A DNA stretch of 64,000 bases from Halovulum sp039180525 (GCA_039180525.1 JBCDDF010000001.1:1-64000), one strand, 5' to 3'; shown: positions 43,932 through 53,337, counted from the stretch's first letter. Translations and numbers: made by a program. Notes: generated by a model from the sequence alone, not told the origin.

Positions 43932-44900
43932 ATGCTCACCAAGACCGCAGTTTTGAGTTCCGTCGCCGCGATCGGCCTGGCCGCGATGGCGCAGGCGGAA
44001 AGCTGGGACATGCCGATGGCCTATTCGGCGACGAACTATCATTCCGAACACGGCGTGATGTTCGCCGAAAAGGTCCGTGAAGCGACCGATGGCGCGATCG
44101 ACATCACCGTGCATGCCGGCGGGTCGCTGTTCGGGGGCGGCGACATCAAGCGCGCGATCCAGACCGGTCAGGTGCCGATCGGCGAGCGGCTGATGAGCGC
44201 CCATGCCAACGAGGATCCGCTGTTCGGCTGGGACAACCTGCCCTTCGTGGCCACGACCTATGCCGACAACACAAAGCTGTGGGAAGCCGCCAAAGACACG
44301 GTGAACGCGGCACTGGCCGAACAGAACCTGGTCGCGCTCTACACCTGCCCGTGGCCGGGCCAGGGTTTCTATTTCAACAAGGAAGTGACGTCTTCGGCCG
44401 ATATCGGCGGGCTGAAATTCCGGTCCTACAACGCCGCCACCGCCGAGATGGCCGAGGATCTGGGCATGATCCCGGTCCAGGTCGAGGCGGCGGAGTTGAG
44501 CCAGGCGCTGGCCACCGGCGTGGCGGAGGCGTTCATCTCTTCGGGCTCCACCGGTTACGATCGCAAGGTTTGGGAGCATCTGAGCCATTACTACAAGGTC
44601 AACGCCTGGCTGCCGCGCAACTACGTGATGATCAACAAGGGCGTCTGGGACGGGCTGGATGCCGACACCCAGGCCGCGATCCAGACCGCCGCGGACGAGG
44701 CCGGCGCCGCCTGCACCGCGAAGTCCGAGGAACTGGCCGGCTGGTATTTCGAACAGCTGGAGGCCAACGGCATGAGCGTGGTCGACGCGGGCCCCGCGTT
44801 CCTGGCCGAACTGGAGGCGATCGGCGCCGAAAAGGTTGCGGCCTGGCTGGAGCAGACCGGCGATGCGGGCCAGGCGGTTCTGGACGCCTATAACCAGTAA
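43932..44900 (+). CDS. TRAP transporter solute-binding protein (DctP family)
   Basis: 322 residues with a signal peptide (AVLSSVAAIGLAAMAQAE) and a DctP fold: NYHSEHGVMFAEKVREATDG, GGSLFGGGDIKRAIQTGQVP, and GLKFRSYNAATAEMAEDLGM with the arginine that usually binds a carboxylate. It delivers an organic acid to the DctQM permease encoded next. It follows the FAD oxidoreductase after 19 bases. Confidence 0.92.
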   Translation: MLTKTAVLSSVAAIGLAAMAQAESWDMPMAYSATNYHSEHGVMFAEKVREATDGAIDITVHAGGSLFGGGDIKRAIQTGQVPIGERLMSAHANEDPLFGWDNLPFVATTYADNTKLWEAAKDTVNAALAEQNLVALYTCPWPGQGFYFNKEVTSSADIGGLKFRSYNAATAEMAEDLGMIPVQVEAAELSQALATGVAEAFISSGSTGYDRKVWEHLSHYYKVNAWLPRNYVMINKGVWDGLDADTQAAIQTAADEAGAACTAKSEELAGWYFEQLEANGMSVVDAGPAFLAELEAIGAEKVAAWLEQTGDAGQAVLDAYNQ

Positions 44901-44966
44901 CGCCACGATATGCGGCGAAGGCCCGGCCGCCGCCGGGCCCTTGCCGCGGTGCCAAAAGCTTCTGCG

Positions 44967-45680
44967 ATGCGCGATTTCGCCCCGTTTCTGGGTCTGCCCC
45001 TTTGGGTCTGGCTGTTCGTCCTGCCAACGGCTCTGGTCGCTGTGGCCGGTCTCAACCCCGACCGCGCGCGGCCGATCCTGACCCCGCTATGGCGCCTGCT
45101 GGACCGGGTCTATGTCGCCGCCGGCGTGCTGGCCGCGGTCGGCATGATCCTGATCCTGCTGTTGATCGTGGCGCAGATGATCGCGCGCTGGTCCTCGGTC
45201 GCGTTTCCCGGATCGACCGATTATGCGGGCTATGCGATGGCCGCGACCTCGTTCTTCGCGCTGGCGCATGCGATGACCCGGGGCGCGCATATCCGGGTGT
45301 CTGTCCTGTTGAACCTGACGGAGGGCACGCGGTTCTGGCTCGACGCTTTCGCCACGTTCATGGCCGCGCTGATCGCCACCTATTTCGCGCGTTTCGCCAT
45401 CAAGACCAACGCCCTGTCGGCGGTGATCAACGACCGGACCCAGGGCCAGGACCAGGTGCCGGAATGGCTGCTGACCGGCGTGCAGATGCTGGGCACCTGG
45501 CCCTGGCACTGGGCCGAGTTGTGGGCGGCGTCGGGCGAGGCTTGGGTGTTCACGCCGCTGTGGCTGCCGCAGATCCCGATGTCGATCGGAACCGTGCTGC
45601 TGGCGGTCTGTCTGTGGGATTATCTTGCGCGGCTGGTGGTGACCGGCCGCACGGCAATCGTCAAAGAGGGCGTGGAGTAA
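44967..45680 (+). CDS. TRAP transporter small permease (DctQ family)
   Basis: 237 residues from ATG 44967. Four to five hydrophobic segments; the DctQ core is visible as VLAAVGMILILLLIVAQM, YAGYAMAATSFFALAHAMTR, and RFWLDAFATFMAALIATYFA. The protein is longer than usual, with an extra N-terminal segment. The stop overlaps the start of the large permease (TAATG). Confidence 0.88.
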   Translation: MRDFAPFLGLPLWVWLFVLPTALVAVAGLNPDRARPILTPLWRLLDRVYVAAGVLAAVGMILILLLIVAQMIARWSSVAFPGSTDYAGYAMAATSFFALAHAMTRGAHIRVSVLLNLTEGTRFWLDAFATFMAALIATYFARFAIKTNALSAVINDRTQGQDQVPEWLLTGVQMLGTWPWHWAELWAASGEAWVFTPLWLPQIPMSIGTVLLAVCLWDYLARLVVTGRTAIVKEGVE

Positions 45681-46990
45681 TGACCGAGGCCATCGCGACG
45701 ATCGTGTTCCTGTTTGCGCTGTTCGCGCTTTTGGGGTCGTCGGTCTGGGTCGGGCTGGCGCTGATGGGCGTGGCCTGGATCGGGATGGAGCTGTTCACCA
45801 CCCGCCCCGCCGGCGACGCGATGCTGACCACGATCTGGGCATCGTCGTCGTCCTGGACGCTGACTGCGCTGCCGCTGTTCATCTGGATGGGAGAGATCCT
45901 CTTCCGCACCCGGCTGAGCGAGGATATGTTCCGCGGCCTCGCGCCCTGGATGCGCGGCCTGCCGGGGGGGCTGCTGCACACCAACATCGCCGGCTGCACC
46001 GTTTTCGCCGCGGTGTCGGGGTCTTCGGCCGCGACGTTGACCACGGTGGGCAAGATGTCGATCCCCGAATTGCGCGCGCGCGGCTATCCCGAATACATGA
46101 TCATCGGCACCCTGGCCGGCGCGGCGACGCTGGGTCTGATGATCCCGCCGTCTTTGACGCTGATCGTCTATGGCGTGACGATCAACGAAAGCATCACCCA
46201 GCTTTTCATGGCCGGGATCATCCCCGGCCTGGTTCTGGCCGGTCTGTTCATGAGCTATATCATCGCCTGGCACTATGTGCGCCCGGGCGAGCATGCGCGG
46301 GCGGAACCGCGCATGGGTCTGGGGCAGATGTTTGCCGAGGTGCGCTTTCTGGTGCCGGTGCTGATGCTGGTCTTTGCCGTGATCGGGTCGATGTATTTCG
46401 GCTGGGCCACGGCGACCGAGGCCGCGGCGGTTGGGGTTCTGGGCGCGCTGATGCTGGCGGCGCTGCAACGGTCGCTGAGCTGGGGCACGTTCACGGCAAG
46501 CCTGATGGGGGCCACGCGCACCTCGGCCATGATCGCGCTGATCCTGATGGGGGCGGCGTTTCTGAGCCTGGCCATGGGCTTCACCGGCCTGCCGCGGGCG
46601 CTGGCCGCCTGGATCGAGACGTTGGAATTGTCGCCCATAACGCTGATCGCGGCGCTGACGTTGTTCTATATCGTGCTGGGGATGTTCCTGGACGGGATCT
46701 CCTCTGTGGTGCTGACCATGGCCATTGTGGAGCCGATGGTGCGTCAGGTCGGCATCGACGTGATCTGGTTCGGGATCTTCATCGTCGTGGTGGTGGAGAT
46801 GGCGCAGGTCACGCCGCCGATCGGGTTCAACCTGTTCGTGCTGCAGGGCATGACCGATCACGAGATCGGCTACATCGCCAAGACCGCGATCCCGATGGTG
46901 CTGCTGATGCTGCTGATGGTGGTCATTCTGGTGATCTGGCCGGAATTGGCGACCTGGCTACCGGATACGATCCGCCAACGCCCGGGGTGA
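45680..46990 (+). CDS. TRAP transporter large permease (DctM family)
   Basis: 436 residues from ATG 45680. Typical DctM: about twelve helices with WMGEILFRTRLSEDMFRGLA, GLLHTNIAGCTVFAAVSGSS, AATLGLMIPPSLTLIVYGV and PPIGFNLFVLQGMT. With DctP and DctQ it makes a complete sodium-driven importer. Ends next to a duplicated convergent intergenic segment. Confidence 0.94.
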   Translation: MTEAIATIVFLFALFALLGSSVWVGLALMGVAWIGMELFTTRPAGDAMLTTIWASSSSWTLTALPLFIWMGEILFRTRLSEDMFRGLAPWMRGLPGGLLHTNIAGCTVFAAVSGSSAATLTTVGKMSIPELRARGYPEYMIIGTLAGAATLGLMIPPSLTLIVYGVTINESITQLFMAGIIPGLVLAGLFMSYIIAWHYVRPGEHARAEPRMGLGQMFAEVRFLVPVLMLVFAVIGSMYFGWATATEAAAVGVLGALMLAALQRSLSWGTFTASLMGATRTSAMIALILMGAAFLSLAMGFTGLPRALAAWIETLELSPITLIAALTLFYIVLGMFLDGISSVVLTMAIVEPMVRQVGIDVIWFGIFIVVVVEMAQVTPPIGFNLFVLQGMTDHEIGYIAKTAIPMVLLMLLMVVILVIWPELATWLPDTIRQRPG

Positions 46991-47185
46991 CGGGCGGGGG
47001 ACGGGACGCGGGGGGGGATGGGTTGGAAACCCATCCTACAGGGCACGGCCGCCCAGGTTCATGACCGCCAACGCCCGGGGTGATGGGCGGGGGACGTGAA
47101 CGGGAGGATGGGACGCGGGGAGATGGGACACGGGGGGATGGGTTGGAAACCCATCCTACGGGGCGCGCGCGCCCAGGTCCATGAC
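46972..47185. repeat. Tandem duplication of the dctM-kinase intergenic region with REP hairpins
   Basis: The segment CCGCCAACGCCCGGGG ... GGATGGGTTGGAAACCCATCC ... CCATGACCGCC appears twice (offset 93 bases). Each copy carries a 9-base-pair REP-like hairpin, at 47016-47036 and 47136-47156, that sits at the convergent gene ends. The first copy also includes a degenerate duplicate of the last codons of the kinase gene. Confidence 0.75.
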
Positions 47186-48742
47186 CGCCGACGCACCCTG
47201 CGTCGTGGGTCGAAACCGCACTTCCGCGCCGTAGTTCTGCAGCACCGCATTGACGATCGCCAGGCCAAGCCCGGTGCCGCCTTCGGCGCGGCGGGTGGTG
47301 TAGAACGGGTCGGTGACGCGGGTGCGGTCCGGCTCGGCGATGCCGGTGCCGTTGTCCGTGACGGTCAGCCGCCCGGACTTGAAGCCTATGCCGAGATCCG
47401 TGGCGTCGTGTTCGATCGCGTTCCGGGCCAGTTGATACAATACGATGCGCCCGTGATCGGGCAGCATCGGCAGCCATTCCTCGCTGGTCGGATCGATGCT
47501 GACCGTCAGCCCGGGGATCTGCGGCAGCATCTCCGCCAGCGGTCCGGCGCCGGTGGTCGGGGCGTTGCGCAGCCGCGTCATCTCTCGCAGTTTGGCCAGC
47601 AACGCGGTCATGCGCTGGCCTTCCTGGGCGATATTGGACAGCAGCTTCTTGCGCGCGGCCGGGTCGATATCGGGTGCGGCCAAAAGCTCTGCCGCGCCCA
47701 GAATGGCGGTCACCGGCGATTTCAGCTCATGCGTCACGTGATCGGTATAGGCCGCGATCTGCCCCGACCGGTCCTGCAGGGTCTTCGACATCCGCATCAC
47801 GCTGTCGCCCAGATCGGCCAATTCGCGCAGCCCGTAATGCCTGAGCGCCGCGGCGTCGGCACCGGCATCCGTATCGGCGCCGGCGCCGGCGCCATCGGCG
47901 ATGGCCTGGCTTTGCGCGCGCAACTGGCGGACCGGGCGCAGGAACAGCCGCCGCAGCAACAGGCCGATCAGCAGCGCGGCGATGAGTGTGACGCCCGCCA
48001 TCCGAGCCATTGCATCGCGTTCGGTCATCACGAATTTCGCGAAATTGGACGGTGTGCGCGACAGATAGACCACGCCCACCACATGCGCGTCCAAGATCAC
48101 CGGATAGGCCACGAACACCCGGTACCAGGTGTCGCGGCTGATCGAGGTCAGCGGGTGGCGATTGTAGGCGTCGCCGCGGGTGCGCAGCGCGGCGCCGACG
48201 CGGCCGGACAGCGCCGCCGCGATCTCCGGTTCCGCGGCCAGACCCTGGGCAAAGCCGCCGCCGAGGCTGTGCCCGCGATGGTCGAGGAATAGCGCACCGG
48301 CCAGGGTCGCGCCGCGCGCCTGCCGCGCCAGCGGCAGCAGGTCCGCCGCCACGGCCCGGTGCGCCGGGTGGGGCCGCGCCTGCCTCTGGGCGGGGGCGCC
48401 GGCATCGGGATCGGCCGCGCCCTGCAATGGGCCGAGCACGGGCGCCGTGCGCAGGTTGAGGCTTGGCTGCCACGGATGCAGCGCGCTTTGCCAATGCGCA
48501 GCCCATGCGGGATCGAGCGCGCGCCCGGCGGGCGCATCCGCCTGCTGGGCATAGCGCGCGGCATAGATCCGGGCATAGATCGCGGCCTGATGCGTCAGGC
48601 TTTGTTCGGTTTCGCGCACGAACTGGTTCGATGTCAGCCGCATCGCCAGCAGCGCGAGCACCGGGACGGAAACCAGGACAAGGCAGACCATGGCCACCAC
48701 CAGGGTGATGCTGGGCCGCCATTTTCGGCGGATCCCGCTCAC
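47156..48742 (-). CDS. Sensor histidine kinase of the exosortase operon
   Basis: 528 residues: two membrane helices (SITLVVAMVCLVLVSVPVLALL and MAGVTLIAALLIGLLLRRLF) flank a ~210-residue periplasmic sensor. A HAMP-like part, H-box YTDHVTHELKSPVTAIL, N-box LYQLARNAIEHDA, and G-boxes DNGTGI and GGTGLGLAIV follow. Overlaps the response regulator by 4 bases. The TAG stop lies within the REP hairpin. The partner pair resembles the PdsR/PdsS type linked with dedicated sortase systems. Confidence 0.9.
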   Translation of the reverse strand: MSGIRRKWRPSITLVVAMVCLVLVSVPVLALLAMRLTSNQFVRETEQSLTHQAAIYARIYAARYAQQADAPAGRALDPAWAAHWQSALHPWQPSLNLRTAPVLGPLQGAADPDAGAPAQRQARPHPAHRAVAADLLPLARQARGATLAGALFLDHRGHSLGGGFAQGLAAEPEIAAALSGRVGAALRTRGDAYNRHPLTSISRDTWYRVFVAYPVILDAHVVGVVYLSRTPSNFAKFVMTERDAMARMAGVTLIAALLIGLLLRRLFLRPVRQLRAQSQAIADGAGAGADTDAGADAAALRHYGLRELADLGDSVMRMSKTLQDRSGQIAAYTDHVTHELKSPVTAILGAAELLAAPDIDPAARKKLLSNIAQEGQRMTALLAKLREMTRLRNAPTTGAGPLAEMLPQIPGLTVSIDPTSEEWLPMLPDHGRIVLYQLARNAIEHDATDLGIGFKSGRLTVTDNGTGIAEPDRTRVTDPFYTTRRAEGGTGLGLAIVNAVLQNYGAEVRFRPTTQGASAVMDLGARAP

Positions 48743-49428
48743 GGGGTGCAGTGCCCCAGCCGCACGCCGACGCCGTGTACGGTTTCGATGACATCCGCGC
48801 AGCCGGCCGCGGCAGCCTTGGCGCGGATGTTGCGGATGTGGCTGTCGACGGTGCGGCCCGACAGATGCGCGTTGCCGCCATAGACCGCGTCGATCAGCCG
48901 GTGACGGTCGAAGACCTGTCCGCCGTGGCGCATCAGCGTGGCGAGCAGCGCGAATTCCGTGGCGGTCAGGTTCAGATCGGCCCCCGCCAGTGTGGCCGCG
49001 TGGCGATCGGGATCGAGCGTCAGCGCGCCCTGCCGCAGCGTCCGGTTGGCCCGCCGCGCGCCACGTCCCAGGATCGCCTTGATCCGCAGCATCAACTCCC
49101 GCGGGCTGAACGGCTTGCCGACGAAATCATCGGCGCCAAGCTCAAAACCCAGGATGCGTTCGACCTCTTCGTCGCGGGCGGTCAGAAAGAGGATGGGCAT
49201 GTCCGACCGCGCGCGGATCCGGCGGCAAAGCTCGAACCCGTCCATATGCGGCATGCCGATATCGAGCACGATCAGATCAAATGCGGTGCGGGCGATTTCC
49301 TGCATGGCGACCCTGCCGTTGGCGGCCTGCCGGGTGGACATGCCCTGCGCCTCTGCCGCGATCCGGATCACGTCCCGGATATGGGGGTCGTCGTCAACGA
49401 TCAGGATTTGGCGATGTTCCATGCCCAT
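48739..49428 (-). CDS. Response regulator (OmpR type) of the exosortase operon
   Basis: 229 residues from ATG 49428 (an ATG at 49422 is also possible). Receiver domain with the acidic pair and phospho-acceptor in LIVLDIGMPHMDG, lysine in DDFVGKPFSPREL, and a C-terminal winged helix (LNLTATEFALLATLMRHGGQ, GRTVDSHIRNIRAK). It would control the operon with the kinase encoded after it. It starts 50 bases after the target protein gene. Confidence 0.9.
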   Translation of the reverse strand: MGMEHRQILIVDDDPHIRDVIRIAAEAQGMSTRQAANGRVAMQEIARTAFDLIVLDIGMPHMDGFELCRRIRARSDMPILFLTARDEEVERILGFELGADDFVGKPFSPRELMLRIKAILGRGARRANRTLRQGALTLDPDRHAATLAGADLNLTATEFALLATLMRHGGQVFDRHRLIDAVYGGNAHLSGRTVDSHIRNIRAKAAAAGCADVIETVHGVGVRLGHCTP

Positions 49429-49478
49429 ATTCGGTGGCGGCCTCCGGGTTGGCATTATCGCTAAGGTCTTTTGCGGGG

Positions 49479-51605
49479 TCATTGCAACCTGCGCCACCGC
49501 CGCGACCCGATCAGGGACAGGGCGGCGATCAATATCAGGCCGAGCAGCGTTTCCGGCTCGGGCGTGGACGCACCCGCGAAGCCGCCGGCATAGGCTTTTT
49601 CGGTGACGCCGTCGACCATGGGCAGGGGAACCGCGGCGTGCCGGGCTGGCGTGCCGGTGGCGTTCACCACCTGCCGAGAGACGGCGATGAAGGACGTGTT
49701 CTTCGATTGCAGCGAAAAAGCGAGCCCCAGCCGCGTGATCTCTGCATCGCTGGCCTCCGGGTCCCGGCCCACGGCGATGTTGCGTTCCAACTGGGCGATC
49801 CGGTTGCGCGCCCAGATCAGCGGCAATGCCGCCTGATCCGGTGCATCCGTCAGGGTCAGCGGCACGGTCATGCTGGCCGCGCGCCCGTTCACCCGCCCGG
49901 TCACCTGGACCGAGGCCGGGCTGGCCGCGCGGTGACGGGCGTAAAGCCGCACGCTGCCGCCGGCGAACAGATCCGGGATCCGTGCCGGGCTGACGCCGGA
50001 GACGTCCACATCGCCCCAATCCACGGCGATATCGGTCATCAGCGGCGATTTCAAATCCGCGGCCAATTGTTCCGCCACCTCCAAGGCATCGTCGTCGAGC
50101 CCGACATAACGCGCATAGCCGCGCCCCATTTCGGCCATGCTGTCCAGCAGATACCGGTTGACCGCATTGCCGACGCCGAAGGCATAGATGCGCGCCGCAC
50201 CGATCTGCTGGTCTATGGTCCGCAGCACGCGGTGTTCGCCGCCGATATAGCCGTCGCTGAGAAACACCACGATGCGCAGCGTGTCGGCCGGCCGTCGCGT
50301 GGCGAAGGCGGCGCGGATGGCGCTGTCGATCTCGGTCCCGCCGCCGGCCGAAAGCTGGTCCACGAATTGGCCCCCGGCGCGAAGATTGGCCGGCGTCGCG
50401 GGAAGCGCGGCGCGCGCGAAGTGGCGGGCGGCGTTCGAAAACGGGATGATCCGGAAGCGATCCTGCGGCCGCAGCCCCGCCAAGGCGGCGCGCATGAACC
50501 GTTTGCTGGCGGCCATTGGGGCGCCGCTCATGGACCCGGAGGTGTCGAGCACGAAGATCAACTCCCGCGCCATGACCTGGGCCGGTTCGATATGCGGCGG
50601 CTCCAGCATCAGCGATAGAAATCCGCCGCGCGCGTCGCTGTGCGACAGCACCGCCGCGTCGAGCCCCGCCCCGCCCAGCGTGTAGGTGATCACCAGATCG
50701 CGGTTTTCCATGACCTGGCCATCGGCGAAGCGCGCTGTCAGCCGATCGCCTTTGCGGTCGATGGCCAGCGGGTGCGTCGTGCTGCCAAAGGCGCCCAGTT
50801 CCAGGCCGGAAGACAGTGTCAGATCGAGCGACACCCGGCCCGCGACCACGCTTTCCGGCAGGGCCAGCCCGGCGACGGGCGGATAGTCGGGCTGTGGCGC
50901 GATCTGCCAGGTGTTGTCCGCCGCCGCGGCCGTGTGCGTGTCCGGCGCCGCTGCGTCCGTGGCCGCCGCGGTCTCTGGGGCCTGCGCCGCCCCGTCCGGC
51001 GCCCCATCCGGCGCTGCGGCTGCGGTTGTCGCCGCCGCAAGAACCGCGTCGCTTTCGGCGGGGCTCTGATAGCGTGGCCCGACGATCAGCGGGATCACCA
51101 GCGTGTGGGCGCCCTCGATCTTGGGCACCATCTGGACATAGCGCAGGCGGATCTCGATGGGTTGACCGGGCATCAGATTGGCAACCCGCTGGGTGAACAT
51201 ATTGGGCCGGTGCTGGGTCAAAAGCGCCGCCGCCTTGCCGTCGGATTTGGCCTGGCGATACGCCGCCTCGGCCTCGGCTTTTTCGCGGATGACGGCCTGA
51301 ACGATCTGGTCGCCGACGCGCATTTCCATGGCATAGACGGCCGCGTGCTGGTTCAGCGGGAACAGGTATTCGGCCTCCAGCGGGCCGGTGGTCGGGTTGG
51401 CGAAGCTTTGCGTGATGTCGATCGTGGCCATGTCGGCCTCGATCGTGACCGAGACGTCGCTTTTCAGAAGCGGAAGCTCGATCCGGCGCCCGTCCCGTTC
51501 CGCGACGATGCGGCCTGCGATGTCGCCGGGTTGCGGCGCGGCGTGGGTCTGGGCGCCCCAGATGATGGCCAGGATCAAGACGGTGAGGGGTTTGGGCATG
51601 GGCAT
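49479..51605 (-). CDS. VIT/vWA-domain surface protein with PEP-CTERM signal (exosortase target)
   Basis: 708 residues from ATG 51605 (AAGGAG about 10 bases upstream). Signal peptide, VIT domain (~residues 30-160: SVTIEADMATIDITQSFANP, LEAEYLFPLNQHAAV), an Ala-rich linker, vWA domain with the MIDAS start LIFVLDTSGSMSGAPM, and a C-terminal sorting tail: PEPETLLGLILIAALSLIG then SRRWRR. That tail fits PEP-CTERM. The neighbouring exosortase is its likely processing enzyme. It resembles the marine proteobacterial sortase target protein but ends differently. Confidence 0.9.
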   Translation of the reverse strand: MPMPKPLTVLILAIIWGAQTHAAPQPGDIAGRIVAERDGRRIELPLLKSDVSVTIEADMATIDITQSFANPTTGPLEAEYLFPLNQHAAVYAMEMRVGDQIVQAVIREKAEAEAAYRQAKSDGKAAALLTQHRPNMFTQRVANLMPGQPIEIRLRYVQMVPKIEGAHTLVIPLIVGPRYQSPAESDAVLAAATTAAAAPDGAPDGAAQAPETAAATDAAAPDTHTAAAADNTWQIAPQPDYPPVAGLALPESVVAGRVSLDLTLSSGLELGAFGSTTHPLAIDRKGDRLTARFADGQVMENRDLVITYTLGGAGLDAAVLSHSDARGGFLSLMLEPPHIEPAQVMARELIFVLDTSGSMSGAPMAASKRFMRAALAGLRPQDRFRIIPFSNAARHFARAALPATPANLRAGGQFVDQLSAGGGTEIDSAIRAAFATRRPADTLRIVVFLSDGYIGGEHRVLRTIDQQIGAARIYAFGVGNAVNRYLLDSMAEMGRGYARYVGLDDDALEVAEQLAADLKSPLMTDIAVDWGDVDVSGVSPARIPDLFAGGSVRLYARHRAASPASVQVTGRVNGRAASMTVPLTLTDAPDQAALPLIWARNRIAQLERNIAVGRDPEASDAEITRLGLAFSLQSKNTSFIAVSRQVVNATGTPARHAAVPLPMVDGVTEKAYAGGFAGASTPEPETLLGLILIAALSLIGSRRWRRLQ

Positions 51606-51619
51606 TGGCGGAGGCTCCT

Positions 51620-53059
51620 TCAGATATCCAGGGCGGTCAGGGCGGCGCGTTCGAATGCCGATCGGGAGGCGGGCGAAAGCGACACCGGCGTGATGCGCTG
51701 CACCGACGACCAGGAGGCGGAGCGACCGCGCAGCCAGGACCACACCGCCTCGCCCACGCCGGCGGCGACGTCGCCGCGATCAGAGACGAAGCTGGCCTCC
51801 ACCAGCCATTCCCGCCCGTCGGGTGCGGTCGCGTGGTAGATCGAGGTCGGGATCGGGTCGAAGCGCGTGCCCAAAAACCGCACCCGGTAGCCCATGCCGC
51901 GCAGGCATGTTTCGGGCGCGTGCAGGTGGCGCAGCGGCGCGCCGGTTTGCACGACGTTCATGCCGAACGGGCCATAGACGGCCTTTTGCGCCTGTCCGCC
52001 ATAGGCGGTGAAGTAGACCTGTTCGATGTCGCTCAGCGGCAGGGCGGTCTTGCTGTGGCCCAGCAGGCTGTCGGGCAGGGCCGCCGCTGTGATGGGCCCG
52101 GACCGGTCAAGCGGTTGTTCGTGCGTGTCGACGATCAGCATCGCCGCCGCGACCGCGAGGATCGCCGCCGGCAGCCGCGCGCGTGGGGGCAGGGTTAGGG
52201 GTGCGGGCCGTGCGCGGCGTGGCGGTCCGGCGGCCGGCCGGTAGAACGCCAGCACCGCCATGGCCGAGAGCGCGAGCGTTGCCAGCCCGATCGACTGGTG
52301 CGGGACCGGCGCCATGGTGTCGATGCCGCGGGCGAGCCCCCCGGCAAGTAGACCGATCCTAAGCCCGTTGCCGATCAGGGCGGCCGCCAGCACGCCGATC
52401 AGGCCCAGTAGTGCGGCGCCCGGACGCGGGCGGTGAATGGCGTTGAGGAAGGTCCAGAGGCCCAGCAGCAGCAACAGCCCGGTGGTGCCGGAACAGGGCA
52501 GATCGACCAGGATGTCGGTGCCGTCGAGCCGCAGGCGCACTCCGCCGCAGTCGAGATCGGCGAACCAGGGGGTTAGCAGCGCGCAGCCGATTGCGGCCGA
52601 GATCATTTGCAGCGGAAACCCCAGCACGCGCTCCAGGATCGGGGCGAGTGGCAGGGCGAACAGGAACAGCGCCGCCAGCCAGACCGGCGAAAGCGCGAAG
52701 CGGCGGCGTGCGAGGCCGAGCCAGACCGCGATGCCGTAGACATCTACGGCCAGCGCCAGGGCGGCCAGGATATTGACCGCCAGCACCTGACCCGACAGGC
52801 GCAGGATCGCGGCGACGGCCAGGATCGCGAAGACGGTGTCGCCGCCTATGCGTCCGGCGGCGGGGCCGCTGCGCCAACTGGCGGCGATCAGGCCCAGGAT
52901 CCCCAGCGCGTACCACTGCCCGCTGGATTGATAGGCCGGGTCGCGCCAGCTTTCGACCAGCCAGAGGAAGGGTTCGGCGGCCAGGATGGCGGAGGCTGTG
53001 GCCAGGCCCAGATAGCAGAGCACGTTTTGCGTCTTGCTGTTGTTTTGCGTTCTGTCCAT
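51620..53059 (-). CDS. Exosortase fused to an EpsI-like C-terminal domain
   Basis: 479 residues from ATG 53059. Eight or so hydrophobic segments carry the exosortase active-site triad: Cys in LPCSGTTGLLLL, Arg in GNGLRIGLLAGG, His in PHQSIGLATL. The C-terminal ~180 residues look like an EpsI/exosortase-associated domain (HAPETCLRGMGY). It cleaves PEP-CTERM tails in the inner membrane. First gene of the operon with its target, response regulator and kinase. Subfamily may be exosortase T, but this is from memory. Confidence 0.88.
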   Translation of the reverse strand: MDRTQNNSKTQNVLCYLGLATASAILAAEPFLWLVESWRDPAYQSSGQWYALGILGLIAASWRSGPAAGRIGGDTVFAILAVAAILRLSGQVLAVNILAALALAVDVYGIAVWLGLARRRFALSPVWLAALFLFALPLAPILERVLGFPLQMISAAIGCALLTPWFADLDCGGVRLRLDGTDILVDLPCSGTTGLLLLLGLWTFLNAIHRPRPGAALLGLIGVLAAALIGNGLRIGLLAGGLARGIDTMAPVPHQSIGLATLALSAMAVLAFYRPAAGPPRRARPAPLTLPPRARLPAAILAVAAAMLIVDTHEQPLDRSGPITAAALPDSLLGHSKTALPLSDIEQVYFTAYGGQAQKAVYGPFGMNVVQTGAPLRHLHAPETCLRGMGYRVRFLGTRFDPIPTSIYHATAPDGREWLVEASFVSDRGDVAAGVGEAVWSWLRGRSASWSSVQRITPVSLSPASRSAFERAALTALDI

Positions 53060-53205
53060 GCCGGCGTGGTGCCATGGCCGCCTGCAGCGGCGGCGCAGGG
53101 CCGGTGCAGGCTTTGTGCAGAGCGTTGTCTGCCGCCGCGCCCGCTGCACCAACGGGTTGTGCCGATCTGTGCCGGTCTGGCGCGCCCGCAGCCCGCGGTG
53201 CCAGA

Positions 53206-53275
53206 GCCCGGACCCGCGGGTTCCCCGCGGCCTGGCCGGGGGCCAGGACGATCGCGCATGCGATCCTGTCCGGGC
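53206..53275. repeat. Cloverleaf-forming palindromic element, copy 2
   Basis: 70 bases with the same outer stem (GCCCGGAC / GTCCGGGC) as copy 1 and three hairpins: CCGCGGG-TTC-CCCGCGG, CCTGGCC-GGG-GGCCAGG, and GATCGC-GCAT-GCGATC with one C-C mismatch. Stem changes relative to copy 1 are compensated. Confidence 0.8.
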
Positions 53276-53305
53276 GGTCCGGCGTTGCGCGGTGGGGTGG
53301 GCCTT

Positions 53306-53337
53306 GCCTCCGGCGGGGATATTTCGGGATCGAAGAG
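53306..53337 (+). repeat. Dispersed repeat GCCTCCGGCGGGGATATTT
   Basis: Same family as at 6709, 24116 and 40987; it ends 8 bases before the 3' end of the 2-hydroxyacid dehydrogenase gene. Confidence 0.75.

Noticed and set aside
49479..51605. LPXTG-type sortase target
   Set aside because: The tail reads PEPETLLG plus a hydrophobic helix and basic end, and the neighbour is an exosortase, so PEP-CTERM fits better.
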